A DNA stretch of 64,000 nt. Source: Lepidurus packardi (Eukaryota; Arthropoda; Branchiopoda; Notostraca; Triopsidae). The stretch is from NCBI GenBank assembly GCA_023053545.1, contig JAKZAN010000006.1, positions 7,135,001 to 7,199,000 on the forward strand, written 5' to 3'. Shown here piece after piece: positions 49,365 through 62,192 of this stretch. The notes under the pieces are model-generated. The model worked only from the letters and a program-made list of their open reading frames with translations, searched no databases and had not been told where the DNA came from. The position numbers and the translations under genes are program-made. The first letter of the stretch is position 1. Each line of letters begins with the position of its first letter.

Positions 49365-52300
49365 TCAGACTGGCGTGTGAGGAGGCTCCGTACTAAAAAA
49401 CGGAGCAGAATCTTGTACGAGAAGATAATGGCACACGTTGCAAACTTTGTTTGCCCTACGCTGCGGTCCGCTGTACACGGTTTTGCGCAGGCAATCAGCG
49501 CAAAATATATGGCCGCAATGACGACAATGATGCTAAGTGACAAATGGGAGTTAACAAGGCAGTGTTGTTTAATGCCGCCAAAGGTGCGAACTCACCTTTC
49601 TCTTAGTGACTGAAAAAGGCTGCTTGCATTCAGAACATTCTTCAACGTCATCTTCATGCTGCCAGCGCAACTCCTTTTCAGACTGACGTATGCGCTCTAA
49701 CTGCATCTGGAAAACAAACAAACATCTTCAACCACTTTCTCTGGAACTGTTGCTAAAAAAGTGTTTACCTGAAGTGACTGCGAAAGCTTAACGAAATCTC
49801 GTTGAACAGTTTCACTCGTCTCCATGTCTGCCTGAAGGGACGACACTTTACTTCGCATTTGAAAGACCTCTTGTTCAGCTTTGACCTTAAAAGCATAAGC
49901 GTGTTATTCAACTATTTAAATCCTAGAAGAAAAGAATATAAATGTTGCTTACCTTCCCTTGACTAATCTCCTGATAACGTTTCTCCAACTCGTTTAGTCT
50001 TGTCATGCATTCACGGAACTTTTTTTCCAGTTTTTCTTTCCTTTTGCATTCTTCTTCAAACTGGGTTTGGACACTTTTCAAAATGCCCAACTCTTGCCTA
50101 CAATCAATATGAACAATTACATTAATTAATTAATTCATTACAATACTATCTTTACAAAAAGTTGCTTAAAAGCATTTTTCTCAGCATTTTTCACCTGAGA
50201 TGGTCATTTTCGCTTGTTAAAGAATCTTCCAGCTGCTCTTTGGCTTGCTGTTCGACCATCACTTGATCTTTCATAAACAGTAGTTGAGATTTCAACTGGT
50301 TCTCCATAGCTTGTTTAGCTACTTTGGCTGCAATCAAATCTTCGCGCCACTTCAACAGCAGGAATTGCATATCCTGAAATGAAAGTCAGGAAAGATGCCA
50401 AAAACTAACTCTTTTTAATCTCACTTGAAGGTTATTGGGAAGGTTAATGATCTCATTTTGCAATTCCTCTGCATGGATACTGTGTTTTCCAACCAGATCT
50501 TCATTTTCCTGCTGAAGCCTAAGACAGTCCAAGTTTTGAAGAAAGACAAAGAAAGAAACTTGTTAATAGCCAAAATACCTCGTTAATTCTTTATTGACCC
50601 TTTCCCTGTCATAGGTCAATTCTCTCAAGCTTTCCTGGGCTTGTTGTCGGTAATCGCGATACAGCTGCTTGGCTTCAGTTAGATTTTGCTGCAGCGTCTC
50701 CGTTTGACCAAATAGCGAGGTCACCTAGCAAAACCTAGGCTTCAAATCTTTAAAAAAAAAAAATGTGCAAGAAACTTGTTTCTCGTAGTCCTGCGCAACT
50801 TCAGTCCATTTGGCTTCCATGTCTTTGACTAGCTGTGTCATACCGGCTAGATCTTGGCGAGCTTTGTCCAAGTCTTTCTGCATCGTTTTCGCCAGTTTGT
50901 CTGATTCAGCCATATCTTTCTGGGCTCTCTGTAGCTGAGCTTCATAATTCGCACACATGGAGCATGGCTGCGATACGACCATCTTGGAATCCAAAGACTC
51001 GTCATGTAACTGCCACGACTCATCCGTCACAGGTTTTGCGAGATCTACTAATCCTATAACGATAACCTTACGCTTTTAGCGGTTTTGATGTGCAAATAGC
51101 ATGCAATGTTACCTGCCAAGCTGTTTGAATGAGACATGGGCGTTTCCGCTAACAAAGAACTCGTCTCTTCATGGGAGAAGTCATTCAGTAATGGCCCTGT
51201 TAAATTCAACCATGACTGCTTTTCGGTGGTACTTTCTCCACTTGTGTCTAAGTTAACAAGATTGGGCGGACTCGTAGAGAATAATTCTAGACGTTCCTCA
51301 GCCCGAATTGGAGAAGCTTCGCGGCTCACTTCCTGCAATACGAGAATCTGCATATTTTGATTTAATGCTTAATCTAATGGCATACCACTTTGCTTGGCGC
51401 ACTAGTTGGCGATTTCCGCCTCAGAACGGGTGATATTCGGTTAAACATTGGGGATAAGCTGAGCTTTTCTTTAGCTGCGGAAAGTTTATCTTTGATACCC
51501 ACTGATTCTTTATCAGCTTTGGGTTTAGCATGTTTCAGTTCTGTTAGATTTTTCTTTTGAAATAAAATTGAAAATTGAATGGTTAGTGCTACCCGAAACC
51601 TGACGAACTTGCTCAGCGGTTAAAACAGCATGTAAGCTTGATAGCTCTTGAGAATGTTCACGCTGTGTCTCCAAAAACCGATCATTTGCTTGCTGCCACG
51701 TCCTTCTCAGTTCTCTATGCGCTCGTCGTTCTTGTTCCAACAGACGACACGCCTCTTGAAGTTGGTTTCTACGATACATATCGAATAAATGAAGAAATGT
51801 TGAATAAAGGAAGATTTTACTTCAGCCTATCCCTGTCTTCTTGCAACACGGTCTTCTGTGTGTGTAAAATCGTCACGTACATCTCCAAGTCCGCTCGTGA
51901 AGACTTCTCAGCTTTCAAATTAGTAGAGACTTCGTTTAACTAAGATACACAGATAAGCCGTGTGCCATATTGTAAGCCAAAATTGATTACTTTTTCATCT
52001 AGCTGATTTAATACATCTGGTAACGGAGTGCCCTGCAAAATTGAGCCTAACGCTTCTGAATTCTTAACCATATCCACCTGTTAAAAAAACTAATTATATT
52101 ATAACACGGAAGCCAAAAACGTACCTGCATGGCTTCCTGCATGCGCAATTGGTCATCTGCTGCTCGTAACTTATCCTTTAAAGCTTTGATTTCCTCTTCT
52201 AATGGAAGGACCAATGATCGTAATACTTCAACATCCTCTTGCGCCTACAAATACCACAGATTTTCAGACCAGACAAACTCAGTTTGGTCAATTAATACCC

Positions 52301-53099
52301 TTTTCATGCTGTTCTCCAAATTATCGTCTACTGATGGAGAGGAGCTTAGAGCCATCGTTGCTTTCCTTGCCAAGGTTTTTGTTACAGTGCTTAATACATT
52401 CGATCCTTCCTTGTCTAGGGACTTCAGTTCCTAAAGAACAGTGATTAAAAAAATTCAATGTACATATTTAATGAAAATATACTTGGTTTTCTGATTCTAG
52501 CTTAATAACGACGCCTTTTAGACGGCGAATTTCTGCCTCAAATCGCGCTTGCGTGGAACGAACTGCTTCCGTAATATTCTCTAAGGAAAGCAAAACGTTA
52601 CTTCAAAACAACTGTTGACGTGTACAATATCAGCACACCTCTCATAAGCTGTTGGAACGTTGCTATTTCTTCTCTACATTTCCGTCTTTCGGAATCTACC
52701 TTGTCTTCAAGGGTACACTGGGCAACCATGACCAAACTTCTCGCTTCGTCCAACTCCATTCTTAACTTTGTATTCTCTGCCTGGCAATTTTTCAGCTCAG
52801 CCGCTTCCTGTCCGTCAGAAGGAACCGGGGTTTGCTCTTTATCGTTATCTAAAACAATTCTAATATCGGCATCAAGACCAGGACTTGAACGTGTATCGCT
52901 GGCTTCTTCCTTCGTTACGTTCTTGTGCTCATTTCTCATGCCCCCTAAGCATTGGTCGATTTAATTATTAAGCAAAAAAAGGGCGATAATTGAACGAACT
53001 TGTAGTCGTTGTCGTACTATTGACAACCGTGTCTAATATCTCTTCTTCTGTCGAGGACGAATCTTCGCCCCATTCCCTAATATGCACAGAGGAATCCAT
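49365..53099 (-). CDS. RABEP1: Rabaptin (Rab GTPase-binding effector) with C-terminal FYVE zinc finger
   Basis: Eighteen exons (53000-53099, 52639-52944, 52483-52580, 52299-52430, 52125-52244, 51991-52077, 51821-51939, 51593-51768, 51386-51540, 51113-51332, 50776-51047, 50579-50724, 50425-50518, 50195-50373, 49953-50097, 49769-49885, 49596-49706, 49365-49532) sum to 915 codons. Most of the protein is coiled coil. Anchors to human rabaptin-5 are AQEDVEVLR...LPLEEEIKALKDKL, QEACRLLEQER...TWQQANDRFLE, CSMCANYEAQLQ and TVQRDFVKLSQSLQMQLERI. Rabaptins bind Rab5 and Rab4 and partner the Rabex-5 exchange factor on early endosomes. The last two exons add WQHEDDVEECSECKQPF and KRKHHCRHCGHIFCADC ... 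NKVCNVC, a complete FYVE finger (WxxD, R+HHCR, CxxC pairs) that binds PI3P and is missing from mammalian RABEP1. The acidic first exon, with its weak GTTCGT donor, is the least certain part; Met at 52939 is the alternative start. Confidence 0.93.
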
Positions 53100-53676
53100 A
53101 AATTGGAGAACAGTAGATCACTGCTGTGAAGAAAGGTGCTATTTTTTAAGTACAGCCAACTTAAATGGTAGTAAAGAAAACGGACTATTATTGTTTATAA
53201 CTTCATAGTACTTGTTTGCTCTTTTTTACAAACAAAATCGATGTACAACATTGCCAATTGCAACGTTAAGGTAGTTTACAGCGAATTCGATGGTAAAAGT
53301 CAATACAAGGACAGTGATACATAGTATGGTATTAACTTAAAAAACAACATAAATTAAATGGTATTAAAGTAGTAATTAAATATGTAACCGATTTTGGTTT
53401 CGTTATTTATAGTGGCGCGAATTTTAAAATCACATTAACGCAGCAAAATCAAGTACTAACGTAATTTCATTAACGTACTTGAATACACTAAATCAATTAC
53501 GCCCAAATGACAACTGAAAAAACAATTTATTTGGTGCGATACATTAACCTAATGAATATATTTTACACGTATATAACTATAACAAAAACTAGAGTTTAAA
53601 ATATGCTCTGCACCTTATTTCGTACTTGTACCTTTATACCAAATACGTTTTCCATTGCCGCTTTCTTTCCCTTGTT
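53100..53676. other. Intergenic region, rabaptin promoter side and ACADL 3' flank
   Basis: AT-rich, about 580 bp, with no conserved frame. The two genes lie head to tail on the minus strand, so this contains the ACADL 3'UTR and the rabaptin promoter. Confidence 0.5.
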
Positions 53677-55421
53677 TTATAGCTTCTTCCCAACAATGGT
53701 ACGAGCAATTAGCTCCTTCATGATTTCGTTGCTGCCTCCATAAATCGGTTGCACTCGAGCATCGACGTAGGCTTTGGCAATAGGCGTATCTGCTAAATAG
53801 CCAGACCCTCCATGTAGCTGTACACATTCATAAGCAACGGCATTTTGCACATCGGATGCCCTACAAGATCATTTTCTTGAACAAAACGGATTTTATCAGG
53901 TGATTAAACGCTACCAGTATTTCGCCATTGAAGCAGTAGCGGAATCCAAGTTTCCAGTCGAATGCTTCAGAAGACATTCATCCACAAAAGCGCGAGTTAC
54001 ACAAATCTTTGTCTTCAGCTCAGCTAGTTTATGTTGAACACTCTTTGTAATTGTGAAACAAAGATGAATTAACTTCCATTTATATGCACAATAATATGAC
54101 GCTACTTGCAGAGCAGCAATAGGTTTGCCAAATGCCTTTCTTTGCAGAACATACGATCTCGTTTCTTCAAACATCCATTCTGCATGAGCAGTGCCATGTA
54201 CAGCAATATTCAGGCGTTCTTGAGGCAGTTGCTGCATTAGATACAGGAATCCCATATTCTCTTCGCCTAAAAGGCAACTAGCTGGCAGGCGAACATCGTC
54301 AAAAAACAAAGCGGCAGTGTCCTGTCAAATTATAATTCGTATCAAATGCCCTTTTAATTTAATTTGCATTTAAGTTAGAATCTTACTGAAAGATGGAGGC
54401 CCATTTTCTTCATGAGCCATCCTTTGCGGAATCCTTCGCTCTTCACGTCAACAAGGAATAGCGACATGCCGCGAGCTTTGCTCTTGGCATTTTTATCCGT
54501 AATGGCCGCAACTATTACGAGGTCGGCAAGCCACCCATTGGTAATAAATATCTTGGAACCGTTCAACACGTAATCGGAACCGTCTTTTCTAGCGAACGTC
54601 GTCATACCTTGTAAATCACTAAACAAGACAGTTTTGCATTCAGATACACAGGGAACCATTAATTTGGAATACCTGCCGGCATCGGGCTCGGTAAGGGCAA
54701 TTGCACTCACTACTTTGCCCTCTGTTAAAGCGGGAATATAGTGCTTTATCTGATCTGCAGACCCGTACTGAGTTATATATGGCATAACAATATCTGAATG
54801 TACGCTAAAAGCAGGGCCACCCATATTGCAATAACTCCTAATACGACACGGATGATACGAGTATGAAGTACAATACTTAAATATTTCTACAACTATTTTA
54901 CTGTTCTTCCATTACTATTGCCGCATCTAAATAGTTTCCGCCAATTCCTCCATGTTCAGCAGGGGTATTCACACCAAGCAAACCTTGCTGACCTGCTTTA
55001 TCCCATATATTTTTGTCACAAGCACCTGCGGCTTCCCATCTAGCAGATTCGATACGGATTAGGATTACACGAACGAAGTCAGCGATTCGTCCAATGATGG
55101 GTTTACTTGGCTACATGAGGAACCATTTCATTTCGAAAAAACTTTCTTGCAGCTTCACGAAACGCATCATGATCGGAATTAAAAATAGCTCGAGTGCCGA
55201 TCTCCATCATATTAGAAGCTTGACTAGCGGATGGCCTAGTATCTGAGCATGCCACGCTTGAGCTATGGATGCTATTATTTAATCATTATATAATGAGTTA
55301 CGATCTTTTTTTCTAAAAGGAACACGCTAATATAGCACCTGGAAGAATGTTTACTAACAACGCATCGAACGCTGTTCTTCGTCAAACAGACGCGTAGAAG
55401 ATTGCTTCTAACTAAGGCCAT
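53677..55421 (-). CDS. ACADL: Long-chain acyl-CoA dehydrogenase, mitochondrial
   Basis: Eight exons (55355-55421, 55107-55242, 54902-55039, 54673-54837, 54387-54618, 54106-54321, 53915-54042, 53677-53860) encode 421 residues (human ACADL 430). A basic presequence (MALVRSNLLRVCLTKNSVRC) is followed by MEIGTRAIFNSDHDAFREAA, EHGGIGGNYLDAA, the FAD/substrate segments IALTEPDAGSDLQG and YVLNGSKIFITNG, FFDDVRLPASCLLGEEN, FEETRSYVLQRKAFGKP (helix G, where the family's catalytic glutamate lies), HKLAELKTKICVTRAFVD, and the end QPIYGGSNEIMKELIAR. The enzyme makes trans-2-enoyl-CoA from long-chain acyl-CoA, passing electrons to ETF. ACADL-specific motifs (ELKTKICVTRAFVD, LDSATASMAKYW) separate it from short- and medium-chain relatives. 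The first intron was chosen to keep the frame open (donor after GTTGTTA); the presequence boundary is the only soft spot. Confidence 0.94.
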
Positions 55422-55490
55422 TTTTGCACTACGCCGTACCCGTACGGTAGGTATTCGACGTTAATCGCTAGAGATCCTTTAATTCTGTAC

Positions 55491-55804
55491 TCAACTATTC
55501 CAATGCGAGTTGACTTTTAATCTGAAAAATTAAATGTCAGAAAATAAGTTTATATACATCGTGAACAGAATATACACAAACCGACCGTAAAGTTCTGCAC
55601 AGGTCTTTTAAGTCCAGAATATTGTTGCGCTCATGTGCTTACCGTCTATGAGGATTGTAAACAGTGAAGAGTGATTTCTTTTTAGCATCGGCCCATTTCC
55701 AAACTGGAGCCGCATACACATGTAACACATTCCCGTGTTCCACTTCGTCTGTTTGATCTGAGCCTATTCTGCAACACCAGTCGTGAGCACCCTTCACTCG
55801 TTCA
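55491..55804 (-). CDS. 3' exons of an unrecognised gene
   Basis: Two exons on the minus strand look real: 55643-55804 (ERVKGAHDWCCRIGSDQTDE ... VYAAPVWKWADAKKKS ... VYNPHRR), bounded by a TTTTCAG acceptor and a GTAAGC donor, and 55491-55521 (LKVNSHWNS, stop), with a TTTTTCAG acceptor. Phases match (2 into 1). The 5' exons are not found; the frame runs into stops just upstream, so at least one more intron is needed. I do not recognise the protein. Composition (many W, C, K) is unlike chance sequence. It ends only 70 bp above the ACADL start, head to tail on the same strand. Confidence 0.45.
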
Positions 55805-55881
55805 CTGAAAACAGCTGGTTTAACTAGGTAGGAATACCGGTATAGCCAAAGGCGTTACTATGGTAACTCCCGTCTTATACG

Positions 55882-56309
55882 ATGCCTTCTTCCTTTTCTA
55901 ACGTCGGACGGCGCAGGCAAGGCTACTTGGCGGCCTTTCAAGGTTTTTGTGACAAATTTGGTTTTACGCAGTACAATATACATTATATTTCTTATTTAGG
56001 TCTTACCATCTCTAAGTGCCTGTTTGTGGCTGAGAAGCACAGCCACTATACGAGTAATGTTTGCAAGAATGCCTCTCCACGCTTCCAAATGGACTCAAAC
56101 AGTAAGGCAGATTTTTTAAAACTTGAAAGCTCTGTTATATAACTTTTCTTAAGACTAGAACATGCTTGGAGCGCAAAGCGTCTTCAATTGCAGCACTTCT
56201 AGCTATGGTGGGGGTCACAGTCTCTTCTTTTAGTGCGGTACAAATGACCATGGATTTCTCCAAACCAAAAAGAAGTAGAAGCCATTTCCCCAGAGCACCT
56301 TGGGATTGA
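55882..56309 (+). CDS. Possible small membrane protein, unrecognised
   Basis: A tentative three-exon model (55882-55942, 56000-56101, 56194-56309) gives 92 residues in frame: MPSSFSNVGRRRQGYLAAFQ, then GLTISKCLFVAEKHSHY, then TLLAMVGVTVSSFSAVQM, a likely membrane helix, ending FPRAPWD. The second donor (ACA then GTAAGG) and the CAATTGCAG acceptor are good. The opposite strand is also open over 56135-56428 and could instead be the coding one. A further plus-strand frame after an acceptor at about 56498 (DVFGCLFVVCIVDIEK) suggests an alternative last exon. I treat strand and structure as unsettled. Confidence 0.25.
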
Positions 56310-56599
56310 GCAACAATGAAAAGAATACCTGGGATACGTTTATATCTGAAACAACAACCCTTTTCATGTGTTTTGAAGTTCCCCTGTGCTAGTCCGGCAT
56401 TTTGGACGGCCAAATGTTGAAAATACAACAGCCCTTCACATTGCTTATGTTACGTAACTGGTTTTTCTTCATCTCTCTTTCTTTATACGTTTTTACAGAT
56501 GTTTTCGGCTGCCTTTTTGTGGTGTGTATTGTGGATATTGAGAAATCCAATGACAAAAGCGGAGAATTGAAAATAACACAGGAAGAAATCTGAGTCTGA

Positions 56600-58006
56600 A
56601 AAATAAGATGGGACTTCATCTATAAATCGCTATTGAGCAATAACCCATGTAAAATCTGCCTAACACATAACAAAAAAATCCGGTGGTAAATAGGAGGCAC
56701 TGGAGTATACACAGCTGCGTACCTGAATCTGTTGCTGGTAACTTACAAATGCAAGAATACAAGAAACATAGAAATTTACATAGAAGTTTGGCCTTTATAA
56801 GAAATTAAGACTGACGCACCCTTCGAAGTGGGGGCGGAGAAACGACTCTGCACGGGGAAATTCTTAGCCCTTATCGGGAGTTTCTTTTTTAAGATTACAT
56901 CAACGCATTCACTGAAATGGCAAGCAAAGGCTTGGGGGAAAAGCGTGGTTGGCTGTAGTTATATGTAGCTGTGAAGTGGAACCTGAGACTGTTCAAATTG
57001 TACTGTTTGATACCGGGCTTTTCCTCATGAGGTGACGTGGTCAACAAGCATCACCCCATCAGGAAAGTTATGGAACTATTGTTGCGATGGTTTAAAAAGC
57101 TGTGTGGCTATGGAGAAAAATTGTTTCCGGGGATAAACGGTATTGCGGCTTACTATAAAATACGGAAAAGTTGAATATTCAATGTAAAAAGAACAGAAGT
57201 TAACCAAGAAAAAGAAATGATAAGTGGTTTAACATGTCAAAAGTAGGAAGATAATACCATAACAACTAATAATAGTAATAACACAGCAAAAAAACTTACT
57301 ACGCATAAGCCTACGTCTACCTACAAAATCCTACCATTACGAACCAAGCTGCTACTGCCTACGGAGGTTAATACCACTCAGAATTCTAACATATTTTTTT
57401 TTCAGTTCCAAGAAGCACAATCGTTCGTTCTTTCAATTGTGCATAAGTCGTCTGTCGTAGACAAACAAACAAAAGAAAGAAAAGAAAACGTTCTGAAAAA
57501 TGCAGCCTCGTCAATGGCTATCGGCATCGGATCCCCAAACCACATATGGTCTCTTCTGTACTTTCGAACCAAAAGTAACCTGCGTCTATCCAGTCTATGG
57601 ACCTTAAAGAAATAATGTTGCGGGCAGCAGTTACCGGGATCAATATCGAAGGCCGTTTTCTCCCCCAAAGTTATCACGCTTGTCACAATCACATGCATAC
57701 ACCATTCTTCAAGCTGAAGTTTTGTTACACTCATCCATTTGAAAAAAGAGTTCACAGCAGAGTATAGTAGACGTCCCATATCCGCCGATCTTGCATTATC
57801 ACATACACAAACACTTTGAAAACATTTAGCTTTAGGTTGATCGGAGTCAGTAAGTTGCTGAATTTTTCCTCTTGCCAAAAGCGATGAAAAATCAATAGCG
57901 AAAGTGGTAAGCCTTCTGCCATTTTCAGTTGCACTGAGATGCAGCTACGTATAAAAAGTTCCAAACTACCCCCCCAACTTGTTGATTTGCTCTGGGTTTC
58001 CCCTTA
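56600..58006. other. Intergenic region downstream of Smad2/3 with overlapping open frames
   Basis: It contains a 158-codon minus-strand frame (57402-57878) and, antisense to it, an open plus-strand stretch after a strong polypyrimidine-AG at about 57388-57404 (FQEAQSFVLSIVHKSSVVDK...). Neither resembles a known protein. The minus-strand sequence next to 58006 should be the Smad 3'UTR. Confidence 0.4.
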
Positions 58007-59897
<1,891 letters not shown>

Positions 59898-59958
59898 CTA
59901 GAAAAAAGACGGCTGAAGAAACAAGCCCCAATGGAAAGAGGAAGTAATAACGACTATT

Positions 59959-60618
59959 TCAAAACATAAAGGGTAGTTGTGGAAGTGGGCTGGCAGCAAG
60001 AGACCCTGGAAAAAGAGATAATACATAAATACAATTTAAGATTCGTGACTCTATAGTTAAACACGCGGTATTTTTTTATGTTTTTTTGGGAACATAATAA
60101 CAAACGTCCTAAACTTATTCAGCGAGCGAATATATAACCCTCGCCACTTTTCAACTACATTTAGACAAAAGTTTAAACTCATCTCATTTAATTAAGCATT
60201 CAGCGTTGCTTAAACTTTTCTTTAAGACTGATAAAATATAATTTTCACAAACCAGAACCAATGTCATCATAGCAAAATTTAAACAGTTGTTGTTTCCAAG
60301 GGCATTATTACGGGCCATTTCTTGTTTTAAAGTTTAGTGTTAGACTAGCAATATTAGCTTACCAATTACAACATTGGATTCGATGGACACAGACGATGAG
60401 GTCGTAGTCCTCAAACCTTTCTTTAAACCAAACGCGCCAAATTTAGCATTTAATCCAAGATTTTGACGAGAAACATCGAAAATATACCCTACGAAAACAT
60501 GAAGGCCAATCAAACCGCGAATCGCAGCTCCCACAGATGTGAGCATACGCGTACTTTTAAAAAAGTCCGGGACAAAACGAAAAAGTTGTTTGACCCAAAT
60601 TGCGTCGAAACTACTCAT
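59959..60618 (-). CDS. Small predicted membrane protein, about 100 residues, unrecognised
   Basis: Exon 60363-60618 opens MSSFDAIWVKQLFRFVPDFF and contains one good hydrophobic segment (AIRGLIGLHVFVGYIFDV), then a basic, serine-rich stretch. It ends in a strong GTAAGC donor, phase 1. The best acceptor in phase (TTTTTCCAG) gives a short last exon at 59959-60005 ending PLPQLPFMF. Size and composition suit a small organelle membrane protein, but I know no family that matches. It lies between Smad2/3 and translin, all on the minus strand, with about 130 bp to the Smad ATG. The second exon is the weak part of the model. Confidence 0.45.
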
Positions 60619-60902
60619 TCGTACGAGAAGAAGCCTAAGTTTTTTACATTAGACTTTTTATAAGTTTCTGTTTGAATACTGGACAATAAAGATAGTAAGA
60701 AAACATTGCACCTAAGTTGTTCGTAGTCTTTGGTCTAGCATGTCAGCTTGTAACCTCTGAACCGTAACGAGCGCGAAGTTTGAATACGTTGTATCATAAC
60801 AGGGCAAAGCTACGTGTCTTTTGGATAAACAAGTTACGTAAGCTTTTCAGTACAAATGAAGGACAACACGCTAAAGTTAGGCAATGCAGACCACAACATG
60901 AA

Positions 60903-61851
60903 TTAGCAGGTCTCCTTTGGGCTTTTCAATCCTCGGATGGAAAGATCGTAAACCACTTCTTCGATCTTCTTAACGTCATACTTCAAAGCATCAAAGCGTT
61001 TTCTCAAAGTATCATTCTTGAGATTCAATAAGCGAAATCCACCATTGAGGTCCGACACGAATCTTGCAATCAGAATTGGTCTGTTATAATCGCCAGCTGT
61101 CACGCTGTTAACCGCAAACCGAGACTAGAATAGCGGAATATTAGGCTATAATTCTATAAACCTATTAAGCAGGTTAAATAAGTCTACCAATTCGGAAGCC
61201 AGCTGTAATAAGCCATTTAAATAATCTTCCAAATCAAGATGAAAGCCTTCCTCTTCTTGGGTACAAACTAAACGAAAGAAAAAAATATTAAAACACGACG
61301 ACCCATGGCACCCACCAAACTTACTGCCTAATAATGCAGCTACTTCGAGCCATAGTGCGAGGCGCTCTTCCTTCAGGTATATCATCAAGGTAGCTAGAAA
61401 CGCCAACTTCTGATTCAACCATCTCCAGTGGTCATTAAACCGATAATAATGCCTCGGCGGTACCTTCGACGCTAGTGTAGCATACTGGTTTTTTACTTGT
61501 TTGAAAAGGTCCTCCGCTTTTTGACACAGACTCTGAACTAAAACAAAAAATAAATTCAAAAAAGCGTTAACCTTAGTTCGCTATTATTATTCTCTTTTGC
61601 TTTATTATTCTCTATCAGTACTTTGTCGAGTTCCATCTTCTTTGTGTATCTTCTGTAAAGTTATGAGTATCTCTCGAGCAGTTTGGTCTATTTCTCTGAC
61701 GACCACACGAATTTCCTAAAAATTAAAAGAGTTAAGTCGTCAATATTTTTTAAATGTTGTTTTAAGAAATGCTTGTAATTTATACCTCTCTCAGGTCCTG
61801 TTCACCGTCGAGATTCGCCTGATATGTATTGAAAATTTCAGCGATGTCCAT
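60903..61851 (-). CDS. TSN: Translin, RNA/ssDNA-binding subunit of the C3PO endonuclease
   Basis: Five exons (61786-61851, 61622-61715, 61325-61537, 61188-61267, 60903-61124) encode 224 residues (human 228). Matching blocks in order are MDIAEIFNTYQANLDGEQDL, EIRVVVREIDQTAREIL, RHYYRFNDHWRWLNQKL, EEGFHLDLEDYLNGLLQLAS and VNSVTAGDYNRPILIARF, followed by GGFRLLNLKNDTLRKRFD and YDVKKIEEVVYDLSIRG. Translin is an all-helical protein that forms octameric rings and, with TRAX, the C3PO complex that removes passenger strands in RNAi and processes tRNA. Catalysis belongs to TRAX, so no catalytic residues are expected here. The gene is divergent from PIF1, with about 340 bp between start codons. Confidence 0.96.
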
Positions 61852-62192
61852 GTTTATTATAATCAGACTCAAATCGAAAAGTCAAACGTGCATTTCAAAG
61901 TGCTTTTCTTCCTGGGATTCACCGCTTGCGTAGCTTGTATACGGTTTTTCACTTTTCACGCCCTAGGGCTAGTTTAATGGAAATCCAGCCTCAAAGAAGG
62001 GCGTGTTTAAGATCTTTCCACCTATTGTCACCTTTTGCGCGCCTTCTGTGAGGGAAAACAACGGACAGCGGCAGGAAAAAGAGGAACAAAGTAAATTGAG
62101 TTTATTAATCTAAACACAAGTACTTAATATAGATTTATTGGCTTTACAGGAGCCCGGATTAGCGTGCATTCAAAGAAACTTTTAAACTAATA
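61852..62192. promoter_or_regulatory. Probable bidirectional promoter of translin and PIF1
   Basis: 341 bp separate the two divergent start codons, so both promoters must lie here (or within the first leaders). I see no TATA box at a suitable distance from either start; the GC-richer centre (about 61960-62060) is the likeliest core. Assignment rests on geometry alone. Confidence 0.5.

Noticed and set aside
57402-57878. 158-codon minus-strand frame downstream of Smad2/3
   Set aside because: No known similarity; the opposite strand is open as well. Probably 3'UTR or intergenic.
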